NCBI GenBank assembly: GCA_937884735.1
Contig: CAKZYI010000447.1
Span: forward strand, 1-8,407
Length of the DNA: 8,407 bases
Reading direction: 5' to 3'
From: an uncultured Pleurocapsa sp.
Lineage (GTDB): Bacteria > Cyanobacteriota > Cyanobacteriia > Cyanobacteriales > Xenococcaceae
Shown: one piece after another, positions 1-5,751 of the stretch
Layout: every line of letters starts with the position of its first letter
Position numbering within the stretch: position 1 is the first letter of the stretch
Translations under genes and position numbers: made by a program
The notes under the pieces: generated by a model
Databases searched by the model: none
What the model was told of the DNA's origin: nothing
The model's input: only the letters and a program-made list of their open reading frames with translations

Positions 1-32
1 TGACGATCCTTGTTACGATGACCTATACGACA

Positions 33-794
33 TCAATTGGGGCTTCGATGGCTAATACCAAAACCTGTTTGTTCAAAGGTATTTTTGACCACATTAGGTT
101 GAGAAACACCATAAACCAACAAACCATTACCCGAATTATTATAAAAATAATTATCTTCAATCAAAGGAGAACTTTTGCCATTAACTGAAACTCCTGTATT
201 TCCATTACGAGTAAAAGTATTGCCGACTATTTCAGGATTGGAAGATTCTATCCACAAACCATGTCCTCTTGAGCGATCGTTAGTAACAGTAATGCCCGTA
301 ATTCTTCCTGCATCTTTTAAAGCAGCGATCGCTACATTTTGTCCTGCACCAGTTGGACTTACAAAGTCTCCACCGCCTTTAATAATAACGTTGTGTCCCT
401 GATTATTGGAATTTCCTTGGAGAACAATTTTATTATTAACAATCAAAGGAAAGATTTCTCCTGTTGTCTCATCATATGTCCCTGATGCCAACTGAATTTT
501 TACTCCTGAAGTAGCTTTTTTTAAAGCTTGAGTAATAGTTTTAAACGGATACTTTTTCTCTCCTGATTGGGAATCGTTCCCTGATTCGGGATTAACATAA
601 ATAATATTTTTATCTAGAGAAACTGAACTAGCTGTATCTTCTTGAGCCAACCCAGCTTGAGGTTTGAAAGTTAAGTCATGGGAAATAACTAAAGATAATC
701 CCAATAACATAGATAGAATAAAATTATGGACTTTTGTCGAATCGATCGAAGCACAATAAAATTTATGAAATATTCTATGTTCTCTCTTGCTCAT
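33..794 (-). CDS. Secreted DUF1565 right-handed beta-helix protein, probably cut short at its C-terminus
   Basis: The predicted 253-residue protein has a long N-terminal signal region: charged residues 1-22, a hydrophobic core at about 24-38, and a likely cleavage after GLA at residue 50. A DUF1565-type domain follows, opening with IIYVNPESGND (64-74) and FKTITQAL (84-91), as in pectate-lyase-like cell-surface proteins. From residue 178 there are three beta-helix coils of about 21-23 residues, each with an S-x-P or S-S-P turn and an N-T-F or N-Y-F ladder position. The product is probably exported to the periplasm or cell surface; its ligand or enzyme activity is unknown. The ATG is supported by AGGAG (complement of 802-806) seven bases upstream. 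The stop TGA (33-35) falls inside what should be the fourth coil. The same frame is open from there to the window edge and reads CRIGHRNKDR, so the original gene may have been longer. Function beyond the fold is not inferable. Confidence 0.8.
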   Translation of the reverse strand: MSKREHRIFHKFYCASIDSTKVHNFILSMLLGLSLVISHDLTFKPQAGLAQEDTASSVSLDKNIIYVNPESGNDSQSGEKKYPFKTITQALKKATSGVKIQLASGTYDETTGEIFPLIVNNKIVLQGNSNNQGHNVIIKGGGDFVSPTGAGQNVAIAALKDAGRITGITVTNDRSRGHGLWIESSNPEIVGNTFTRNGNTGVSVNGKSSPLIEDNYFYNNSGNGLLVYGVSQPNVVKNTFEQTGFGISHRSPN

Positions 795-879
795 AATCTA
801 GCTCCTAAATTAATCTTGTTTGCTAATTACACAAAAAACGTCAAATCCAACACTATAAAACACAAAAATAATAGCTTTA

Positions 880-885
880 ATTATA
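880..885 (-). promoter_or_regulatory. Putative -10 box of the DUF1565 gene
   Basis: Read on the minus strand this is TATAAT, leaving a leader of about 80 bases before the ATG at 794. No good -35 match is found at 16-18 bases. It is only a candidate, because TATAAT-like hexamers are frequent in this AT-rich gap. Confidence 0.3.
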
Positions 886-1052
886 GATAAATAAGTATTT
901 AAATATTTGAGAAATTTCAATTCATAATCTAATAGGTAAATCTTAAAATGCTAAATATTTCCTCTTTAACCTCTACTCACTATCGTCCTTCGAAAAAATA
1001 CGGTGCAGGCTTTCAATAATTGAATACTACATTTTCTGAATAACAAATAACG

Positions 1053-1058
1053 TATAAT
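1053..1058 (+). promoter_or_regulatory. Putative -10 box of comB
   Basis: The hexamer TATAAT is a perfect sigma-70 -10 match, placed to give a leader of roughly 35-40 bases before the GTG start at 1102. The base run about 17 bases upstream (ATTTTC, 1031-1036 region) is a poor -35, so the assignment rests on the -10 alone. Confidence 0.35.
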
Positions 1059-1101
1059 TGCGGAAGTTTTGATTCATTAATTTTATATATTTTTTTCCAG
1101 C

Positions 1102-1809
1102 GTGAAACTATTCGTTTATCATACTCCTGAAGACACTCCAACAGAACTACTCCCAGATTGTGCTGTGGTAATTGATGTTCTACGAGCTACCACTACTATT
1201 GCGACTGCCTTAGATGCAGGAGCAGAAGCAGTCCTAGCATTTAGTAACATAGAAAAATTAGTTAGTCAATCAGACTCATGGCAACCAAACAAGCGTCTCT
1301 TGGCAGGAGAAAGAGGCGGAGTAAAGGTAGAAGGATTTGATTTGGGCAATTCTCCCCTTGCCTGTATCCCAGAAGTTGTCAAAGATAAACGATTATTTTT
1401 AACCACCACCAATGGTACTCGTGCTTTACAAAGGGTAGAAAAATCACCTTGTGTTATTACTGCTGCTCAAATAAATCGCCAAGCAGCGGTAAACTATCTC
1501 TTAGAAACCAACCCAGAAACAGTCTGGATAGTGGGTTCTGGATGGCAAGGGGACTATTCTGTAGAGGATACTGCTTGTGCAGGAGCGATCGCACAGTCAA
1601 TTTTTCAGCAGAGTGATAGCTCTCCTGTAGACTTGTTTGGCAACGATGAGGTAATTGGCGCAATTGCTCTTTACGAACATTGGAAAGACAATCTATTAAA
1701 TGTTTTTCGTCAATGCAGTCATGGACAACGCCTTTTAAAATTAAAAGGAGAAGCAGACTTAAAGTATTGTTCCCAAACTGACATTTTAAATGTTTTGCCA
1801 ATTCAATAA
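1102..1809 (+). CDS. comB: ComB-family 2-phosphosulfolactate phosphatase
   Basis: The 235-residue product matches the ComB family in length and motifs: VIDVLRATTT (23-32), GERGGVKVEGFDLGNSP (69-85), LTTTNGTRAL (100-109) and GSGWQGDYSVEDTACAG (145-161). In methanogens and some bacteria the Mg-dependent enzyme dephosphorylates 2-phosphosulfolactate on the way to coenzyme M or sulfolactate. Cyanobacteria keep ComB homologues without an obvious coenzyme M pathway, so the true substrate here is uncertain. No comA or comC partner lies in this window. Translation starts at GTG; residue 1 onward (MKLFVYHTPE) fits the family N-terminus and there is no better upstream start. No clear Shine-Dalgarno sequence precedes it. 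The gene converges on truB with a 137-base gap. A HIP1 octamer lies inside it at 1585-1592. Family identity is firm; substrate is inference. Confidence 0.9.
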   Translation: MKLFVYHTPEDTPTELLPDCAVVIDVLRATTTIATALDAGAEAVLAFSNIEKLVSQSDSWQPNKRLLAGERGGVKVEGFDLGNSPLACIPEVVKDKRLFLTTTNGTRALQRVEKSPCVITAAQINRQAAVNYLLETNPETVWIVGSGWQGDYSVEDTACAGAIAQSIFQQSDSSPVDLFGNDEVIGAIALYEHWKDNLLNVFRQCSHGQRLLKLKGEADLKYCSQTDILNVLPIQ

Positions 1810-1860
1810 GAACCAGGTGTGTTGATACGCAACAGTTAAACCTTAACTATAATAGTAAAA

Positions 1861-1868
1861 GCGATCGC
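1861..1868. repeat. HIP1 octamer (intergenic copy)
   Basis: This is a perfect GCGATCGC palindrome in the comB/truB convergent gap. HIP1 is strongly over-represented in many cyanobacterial genomes. The other perfect copies in the window start at 325, 1585, 2332, 4629, 6379, 6719 and 8313, and they are the best clue to the kind of organism. Confidence 0.95.
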
Positions 1869-1916
1869 CACAGTAGCTGTATTAATTTAAAATCGAAATG
1901 TATTTTACTAAATAGT

Positions 1917-1943
1917 ATTAAAATTGCTGTTGTCAATTTAAAT
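1917..1943. terminator. AT-rich hairpin between convergent comB and truB
   Basis: A 10-base stem with one mismatch (1917-1926 against 1934-1943, loop 1927-1933) lies 3 bases past the truB stop codon. Its place between two converging genes fits a bidirectional transcription stop. It is low in GC and lacks a strong T-tract on either side, so it is a weak example of an intrinsic terminator. A smaller perfect inverted repeat (AGTTAA, 1834-1839, with TTAACT, 1843-1848) lies just after comB. Confidence 0.35.
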
Positions 1944-1946
1944 TCT

Positions 1947-2861
1947 TCAAGTATTGCAAACTATTTTAGGCTTGATTTTTAAAATATCGTTGCGTTCAAA
2001 CAAAATACTAATACCCAAAAAAGTTCGATTTTCTTGATAGGTTACGATATGACTATTTTGTTCTAGTGCTGGTATTTTATGGCTAAAAACTGCCTGTGAT
2101 AAATCTACCAATTGACCTTGACCCCAGAGTTTGGCAGATTCTGGGGTTAAAGTTACGCTGCTAGAATCTCTGAGTACATAGCTAGGTTCAACCAAAGCAA
2201 AAGTTCCCTGTGCAATCTGGCTCTCAATGCGCTCAAAAGTAATGCTATTGTTCAACGACATTCCGCAACTTTCGGTACGAATTAAACTTGCTAGAGTACC
2301 ACCAACTCCCAACATTTTGCCCAAATCACGGGCGATCGCTCTAATATATGTACCAGGACTACATTCAATATCTACTTCTAGTTCATAAAAATCAGCAATA
2401 TCAACGCCAATTAATTCAATTTTGGAGATATGTATAGTTCGAGGCTCAACAGCAATTTCTTCTCCTTTTCTAGCCAACTCATATAGCTTTTTTCCATTTC
2501 TTTTGATGGCACTATAAATTGGGGGAACTTGTTCTATTGTCCCCAAAAATGTATTTAAGCGATCGATGATTTGAACTGCATCCAAATCAACTTTTTCTAC
2601 ACTTTGAATTACCTTACCTTCTAGATCGTCAGTATCCGTAGTGACTCCCAATCGGATTCGAGCGCGATAAGCTTTGGGTTCGGGTAAAAACTGCAATAAT
2701 CTGGTGGCTTTACCTACCGCTATGGGTAGTACTCCTGTGGCTGCGGGATCTAAAGTACCACCATGTCCAATCTTTTTGGTATTTAATAGTTTTCGTAACT
2801 TGGCAACGCAATCGTGGGAAGTAAATCCAACAGGTTTATTTAAATTTATAAAGCCGAACAT
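1947..2861 (-). CDS. truB: tRNA pseudouridine(55) synthase TruB
   Basis: TruB isomerises U55 of the T-psi-C loop of tRNAs to pseudouridine in the cytosol. The 304-residue protein shows the full family pattern: N-terminal GFINLNKPVGFTSHD (3-17); the catalytic motif GHGGTLDPAATGVLP (32-46) with catalytic Asp38; the conserved Tyr65 in KAYRA; YSAIKRNGKKLYELAR (116-131); CSPGTYIRAIARDLG (168-182); and RTESCG (195-200). The region from about residue 215 corresponds to the variable TruB C-terminal extension. The length is normal for bacteria. The ATG start matches the family's usual N-terminus, although no Shine-Dalgarno sequence is visible. It stands alone, without rbfA, infB or ribF nearby, which is common in cyanobacteria. 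A TATAAT box on the minus strand at 2888-2893 gives a short leader. A HIP1 octamer lies at 2332-2339. Confidence 0.96.
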   Translation of the reverse strand: MFGFINLNKPVGFTSHDCVAKLRKLLNTKKIGHGGTLDPAATGVLPIAVGKATRLLQFLPEPKAYRARIRLGVTTDTDDLEGKVIQSVEKVDLDAVQIIDRLNTFLGTIEQVPPIYSAIKRNGKKLYELARKGEEIAVEPRTIHISKIELIGVDIADFYELEVDIECSPGTYIRAIARDLGKMLGVGGTLASLIRTESCGMSLNNSITFERIESQIAQGTFALVEPSYVLRDSSSVTLTPESAKLWGQGQLVDLSQAVFSHKIPALEQNSHIVTYQENRTFLGISILFERNDILKIKPKIVCNT

Positions 2862-2887
2862 TTGAAATATCTTAAGATTACACTTAT

Positions 2888-2893
2888 ATTATA
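2888..2893 (-). promoter_or_regulatory. Putative -10 box of truB
   Basis: Read on the minus strand this is TATAAT, 26 bases before the truB ATG, which would give a leader of about 20 bases. The -35 region is weak. A 10-base palindrome, ATCTTAAGAT (2869-2878), lies between this box and the start codon. Confidence 0.4.
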
Positions 2894-3035
2894 AAACCTT
2901 ACTCAATTACGGTTTTACGGTGAAAACTCCTCATTTTAGAATAGTTTTAGCTCAAAGCATCTAACTTTTTGATCTCTTACATTGTTACATTACTGAGAAA
3001 TGTAAAATAATATACCCTTTATGTTAATAAATTAT

Positions 3036-3049
3036 GTAAAGTGAGCTAC
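3036..3049. promoter_or_regulatory. NtcA-consensus-like palindrome GTA-N8-TAC
   Basis: The bases GTA, eight spacer bases and TAC match the consensus of the cyanobacterial nitrogen regulator NtcA exactly, 140 bases before the ATG of the anti-sigma gene. However, the nearest TAN3T -10 boxes are 13 and 29 bases downstream rather than about 22, and a six-base consensus is expected about twice by chance in a window this long. It is listed as a candidate only. Confidence 0.2.
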
Positions 3050-3189
3050 CATTAATAATGAGTAAAGTTGAAATTAAGTAGTATACCTCTAAATATATTT
3101 ATCAAGAATATTTATTGAGACTCTGCCTTAATAAAGTATTCCAAATTTAGAACTTTTCAATTCCACCGAATTTGATCCATTAGTATTGA

Positions 3190-3639
3190 ATGAAAACTAA
3201 CCCAGAAGTTAAACAGTATCACTTACAGGTTAAAACAGAATTAGAAGCTCTCTAAGAAGTATTACAATGGTTTGAGGGTTTAGTTTTTCCCCTTATTCCC
3301 CAGAAAATGGGCTGGCAGTGCGAGGTGGCATTAGTAGAAGCGTTCACCAATGCAGTCCGCCACGCTCATCATAATTTACCTCAAAATACCCCCATAGACT
3401 TAGAGGTCGAGTTGTTGCCCAACTTTCTGGAAATGCGTATTTGGGATAAAGGAGAATCTTTCGATCTAGAAGCAAAATTGCTTAAAGGAGAACAAGAAGC
3501 CAACTCTCCTGATTCCTTAGAAAAAGAAGGTGGTCGAGGATTGCAATTTATTAAAAAACTAACTGATGAATTACAATACCTAAACCTACCCAATCATCGC
3601 AACTGTCTAATTTTGCGTAAAAACTACGTCAAAGTCTAG
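3190..3639 (+). pseudogene. RsbW-type anti-sigma regulatory factor (HATPase_c) interrupted by a TAA
   Basis: Read from ATG 3190, the frame gives a 149-codon gene of normal length for cyanobacterial RsbW/SpoIIAB-like serine kinases, but codon 22 is TAA (3253-3255). The part before the stop (ending VKTELEAL) and after it (EVLQWFEGLVFPLIP) join as the usual first strand and helix of the family. Downstream are the N-box EAFTNAVRHAHH, the G1 box DKGESFD and the G2 box GGRGLQFIKKLTD of the Bergerat ATP-binding fold. Such proteins phosphorylate anti-anti-sigma partners and sequester sigma factors or act in related partner switches. After the stop the first in-frame start is ATG 3307, which would give 110 residues lacking the N-terminal strand and helix but keeping all ATP-binding boxes. 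No Shine-Dalgarno sequence supports either start. The gene is a recent pseudogene, a sequence error, or restarts internally. It ends 2 bases from the convergent 296-residue gene. Confidence 0.8.
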
Positions 3640-3641
3640 AT

Positions 3642-4532
3642 TTATATTTCATCAAACGCCCGTTCGATTAATCGTCTAGCTAATGTTTGCGTACCTGTAT
3701 GTTCATAATAGTTAGTAGACATATCGATAAAAGCAGCAACATAATCTAGCTTGTTGTCAGAAAATTCCAAAAACCCTTGCAGATTACTCATCACCTTTTG
3801 CGGATCTAAGTTTTTGCTGGCTACAAAGTTAGACATCCAACCTTTAACCGAATCAAAACTTTCTCCAATAAAATCTAATTTTCCTCTAGTATTTCCTCCA
3901 GGGATAGACTCTTCTACTCCTTTAAATGTAGAATTAGATTCTAAATCTTTAGGGCCAATACCAGACAGGGTAGACTGGGCTTTAAGAAGAAAATCAGGGC
4001 CAAGGTGAAGCAAGCCATCAACGCAGACTAATGTAGCCATCCGCATCAGAGATTCTCCACTGTAATCGCTCAATGCACCTACAAAATCCCCAATACTATC
4101 CCCAGGAATACCATTGATTTGGCAAAACGCTACAAGTTCCACTACTAATTTAATCGATAGATCCAGAGCTTGAGCCTTGTCTGGATTGGGTGTAACCCTA
4201 CTAAGTAAACCACCAACTAAAGGAATTTTGTTACCAACTTTATTTGCCAAAGCAGCTGAGCCTAGTGCTTTGTCTGTACGATCTACAGTTTGATAAAGCC
4301 ACATAGCACGACGATATCCTTGAGATTTGTCGTTATATAACCATACCGCACGCTCGCCTATCTGCTGGATTAAATCTTCGTCACTTTCCCCTGTTACCTT
4401 GCCAATAGTATTCACAAAACCAGTTGTGTTTTCCCACTCTCCAGGGACAATGTTATCCAGCGATTTTAGCATCATCGTGGTGAGGTTCTTTTCTGGCAGA
4501 TTGTCTACCAATTCAAAAATCGATTCACTCAC
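3642..4532 (-). CDS. Conserved-looking helical protein of unknown function
   Basis: I do not recognise a named family. The 296-residue protein lacks a signal peptide and reads as mostly alpha-helical. Residues 10-90 are charged and amphipathic, with an aromatic patch at 64-81 (WLYNDKS and RRAMWLYQ). A Gly-rich turn, KIPLVGGLLSRV (102-113), is followed by hydrophobic helices at about 122-140 and 160-190, then a Gly/Ser-rich stretch (191-218) and a C-terminal helical part ending RRLIERAFDEI. The hydrophobic helices look amphipathic rather than clear membrane spans, so it is probably cytosolic or peripheral. It starts at GTG 4532, with AAGGAG six bases upstream (complement of 4539-4544), which decides the start. 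It follows the lipoprotein gene by 45 bases on the same strand, so the two are probably co-transcribed. Its end is 2 bases from the convergent anti-sigma gene, so the two transcripts probably overlap. Function is unknown. Confidence 0.75.
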   Translation of the reverse strand: MSESIFELVDNLPEKNLTTMMLKSLDNIVPGEWENTTGFVNTIGKVTGESDEDLIQQIGERAVWLYNDKSQGYRRAMWLYQTVDRTDKALGSAALANKVGNKIPLVGGLLSRVTPNPDKAQALDLSIKLVVELVAFCQINGIPGDSIGDFVGALSDYSGESLMRMATLVCVDGLLHLGPDFLLKAQSTLSGIGPKDLESNSTFKGVEESIPGGNTRGKLDFIGESFDSVKGWMSNFVASKNLDPQKVMSNLQGFLEFSDNKLDYVAAFIDMSTNYYEHTGTQTLARRLIERAFDEI

Positions 4533-4538
4533 TGCTTG

Positions 4539-4544
4539 CTCCTT
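4539..4544 (-). promoter_or_regulatory. Ribosome binding site fixing the GTG start at 4532
   Basis: On the minus strand this reads AAGGAG, six bases before the GTG. It is one of only two strong Shine-Dalgarno sequences in the window, the other preceding the DUF1565 gene, and it supports GTG as the true start of the 296-residue protein. Confidence 0.7.
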
Positions 4545-4577
4545 AATATTTCAAAATGTTTTAATCAATTGAAGATG

Positions 4578-5084
4578 TTATTTCAGCTTAGATAATCCTC
4601 TCAAATCAAATTTGCCTAGCCATTCTTGGCGATCGCTTTCTGTGAATTCCGAATCTTTAGAACGAATTTTAACCTGATAGCGATCGGCTACAAGTACTGC
4701 CGTGCCTGATTTTCCTTGAGATACAGCAGGAAATCCATTGATTTTGTTAGCACTGTCTTGATATTTATCAACAGTACTAGGATTATTCAAAATATCAGAA
4801 ATTGACAATATAGCAATCTCTTCACCGTCTTTTTTCAACTTTGCCTGAGCAAAACCTTTTTTCTCTTGAGAATAGATGCGTTCGTAACCACTTCCACTGT
4901 CAGGAAAATAGCGGTTAAACGCGCCCCCAGACTGCGAACTATCTACTACGGCAGTTGCACCTTTGCTGGTACTGTTTTGTTGCGCCCCATCAAAACTAGA
5001 AGGAGCTTTTTGCGCGGTGCAAGATGTTAATAGTAGGCAGCTTGTTAGAAAAAACGCTACTAAGAATTTACGTAAACCAATCAT
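4578..5084 (-). CDS. Cyanobacterial lipoprotein of unknown function
   Basis: The 168-residue protein begins with a lipoprotein signal: MIGLRK, a hydrophobic core, then LLLTSC with the predicted lipidated Cys22. A second LTSC lies just before it (13-16), but Cys22 is the better processing site because the hydrophobic core would be too short otherwise. After lipidation come a Ser/Gln/Gly-rich tether of about 30 residues and a compact domain from about 54 (FNRYFPDSGSGYERIYSQEK) to the end. Strand-like parts include AQAKLKKDGEEIAILSIS (79-96) and TAVLVADRYQVKIRS (128-142), and it closes WLGKFDLRGLSKLK. The mature protein would be anchored in a membrane facing the periplasm or lumen. I believe this domain is conserved in cyanobacteria, but I cannot name it. 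It is the first gene of a likely operon with the downstream helical protein. No Shine-Dalgarno sequence is seen before the ATG. It is divergent from the 51-residue lipoprotein gene. Confidence 0.8.
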   Translation of the reverse strand: MIGLRKFLVAFFLTSCLLLTSCTAQKAPSSFDGAQQNSTSKGATAVVDSSQSGGAFNRYFPDSGSGYERIYSQEKKGFAQAKLKKDGEEIAILSISDILNNPSTVDKYQDSANKINGFPAVSQGKSGTAVLVADRYQVKIRSKDSEFTESDRQEWLGKFDLRGLSKLK

Positions 5085-5291
5085 TTTTAGTTCGTTGACA
5101 TAAGTTATCTAGCTTCATTGTCTGACTTTACCTATGGCTAACTTGCTAAATTTAGTAAATCTTTTTACTACAGAGAAGAAACTTAGCATATCTGACAGAA
5201 TTTTTAAAAGATTGAATCAAGGCATAAATAATGACGGACAAACGTAAATTGTAGTTAGTGATTTGATTTTCATACAAAAATTGTTATTAAA
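5085..5291. other. Intergenic region between two divergent lipoprotein genes
   Basis: This 207-base region must hold the start signals of both the 168-residue lipoprotein (minus) and the 51-residue lipoprotein (plus). It contains a 7-base inverted repeat, TAGTAAA (5153-5159) with TTTACTA (5164-5170) and a 4-base loop, which overlaps the palindrome CTAAATTTAG (5146-5155). No convincing -35/-10 pair was found on either strand. Confidence 0.4.
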
Positions 5292-5447
5292 ATGACCAAG
5301 AATTTATTACCTAAAATTGCTGTTTTTTTGTTTCTCTTATTTGCAGTAGGAAGCTGTCAACCAGATCTAAGATTTAACTGGCGTTTTATGGGATGGAGAT
5401 GTCAAACAGGCATTGGATATCGAGGAGTCAACTTCTACTGTCGCTAA
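5292..5447 (+). CDS. Small 51-residue lipoprotein, Cys/Arg/Trp-rich
   Basis: A short open frame runs from ATG 5292 to TAA 5445-5447. The product starts MTKNLLPKIA, has a hydrophobic core VFLFLLFAVG, and reaches a lipobox-like V-G-S-C with Cys22. The mature peptide would be only 30 residues, CQPDLRFNWRFMGWR followed by CQTGIGYRGVNFYCR. It has five Arg, one Asp, two Trp, three Phe, two Tyr and, besides the lipidated Cys22, Cys37 and Cys50, which could form one disulfide. The complete lipoprotein signal ending exactly at a cysteine, with a strongly skewed but not random tail, argues for a real gene. No Shine-Dalgarno sequence is visible, as for most genes here. It is divergent from the larger lipoprotein gene. 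I do not recognise a family. Possible roles are a membrane-anchored small structural or stress peptide or a bacteriocin-like peptide, but nothing in the context decides this. Confidence 0.6.
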   Translation: MTKNLLPKIAVFLFLLFAVGSCQPDLRFNWRFMGWRCQTGIGYRGVNFYCR

Positions 5448-5544
5448 TTTTATAAGCTTTTACAAAGTCAGGATAGATAATTCGGAAAATGAAATACGAT
5501 TAACTTTTATAGCATCCCTAAATCATTTTGGAGTATAGGTAAAA

Positions 5545-5579
5545 ACTAACGACTAATAACTAATGACTAATGACTAACA
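5545..5579. repeat. Short tandem heptad repeat, five units of ACTAAYR
   Basis: Five successive heptads read ACTAACG, ACTAATA, ACTAATG, ACTAATG and ACTAACA. Tandem heptanucleotide repeats of this sort (STRR elements) are known in intergenic regions of filamentous and other cyanobacteria. Their function is unknown; slippage makes copy number variable between strains. Confidence 0.85.
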
Positions 5580-5614
5580 ACAGTTATAATCAATCATTCT
5601 CTAGTTTCAAATAG

Positions 5615-5725
5615 GATTGCCATAGTGGAGAATCTATTGGTGAAGTGGTGCTGCGGTGCAATCTAAAGTCAACAGAGGATTTAACCAAAATGATACAACT
5701 GCCAGAATCGAAGCCGAAGCATTAA
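5615..5725 (+). other. Possible coding remnant without a start codon
   Basis: A 36-codon frame opens after TAG 5612-5614 and ends at TAA 5723-5725. It reads protein-like, for example GESIGEVVLRCNLKSTED and then LTKMIQLPESKPKH. The overlapping frame 5669-5749, starting after the GTG near 5663, also stays open and reads NRGFNQNDTTARIEAEALIK. No Shine-Dalgarno sequence or convincing start is present for either, and neither is recognised. It could be the decayed end of a lost gene or chance. Confidence 0.2.
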
Positions 5726-5751
5726 TAAAAGCAAAATCTCATAATTGATTT

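Larger units (their letters stand above)
795..1101. other. Divergent intergenic region between the DUF1565 gene and comB
   Basis: These 307 bases are AT-rich and hold no coding sequence that I can see. On the minus strand a perfect TATAAT (complement of 880-885) lies about 86 bases before the DUF1565 start, with a poor -35 region. On the plus strand a perfect TATAAT (1053-1058) lies 43 bases before the comB start. A 13-base perfect palindrome, TTCAATAATTGAA (1012-1024), sits 28 bases upstream of that -10 and could be a regulator site, but in DNA this AT-rich it may be chance. Confidence 0.5.
2862..3189. other. Non-coding region upstream of truB and of the anti-sigma gene
   Basis: These 328 AT-rich bases have stops in all frames and no gene that I can support. 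They hold the truB -10 box near 2890 and three copies of TTACATT: two direct (2977-2983, 2985-2991) and one inverted (2999-3005). The second and third form a 7-base stem with a 7-base loop. A perfect NtcA-type palindrome, GTA-N8-TAC, follows at 3036-3049. The rest shows nothing recognisable. Confidence 0.5.

Noticed and set aside
175..402. Plus-strand open frame of 75 residues opposite the DUF1565 gene
   Set aside because: It lies wholly within a well-supported minus-strand gene, has no ribosome binding site and gives a low-complexity Pro/Leu-rich product.
1457..1801. Minus-strand open frame of 114 residues opposite comB
   Set aside because: It is antisense to a motif-complete ComB gene and its translation shows no domain or signal.
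2901..2925. Direct repeat TTACGGT / TTTACGGT before truB
   Set aside because: Too short and imperfect to support as a regulatory element.
3307..3639. ATG 3307 as the natural start of the anti-sigma protein
   Set aside because: The conserved protein clearly extends upstream to 3190 across a single stop codon, and no ribosome binding site precedes 3307; it is at best a restart site.
4327..4572. Plus-strand open frame of 81 residues opposite the start of the helical protein
   Set aside because: It mirrors the coding strand of the 296-residue gene, which has a strong ribosome binding site, and its product is a low-complexity Ser-rich sequence.
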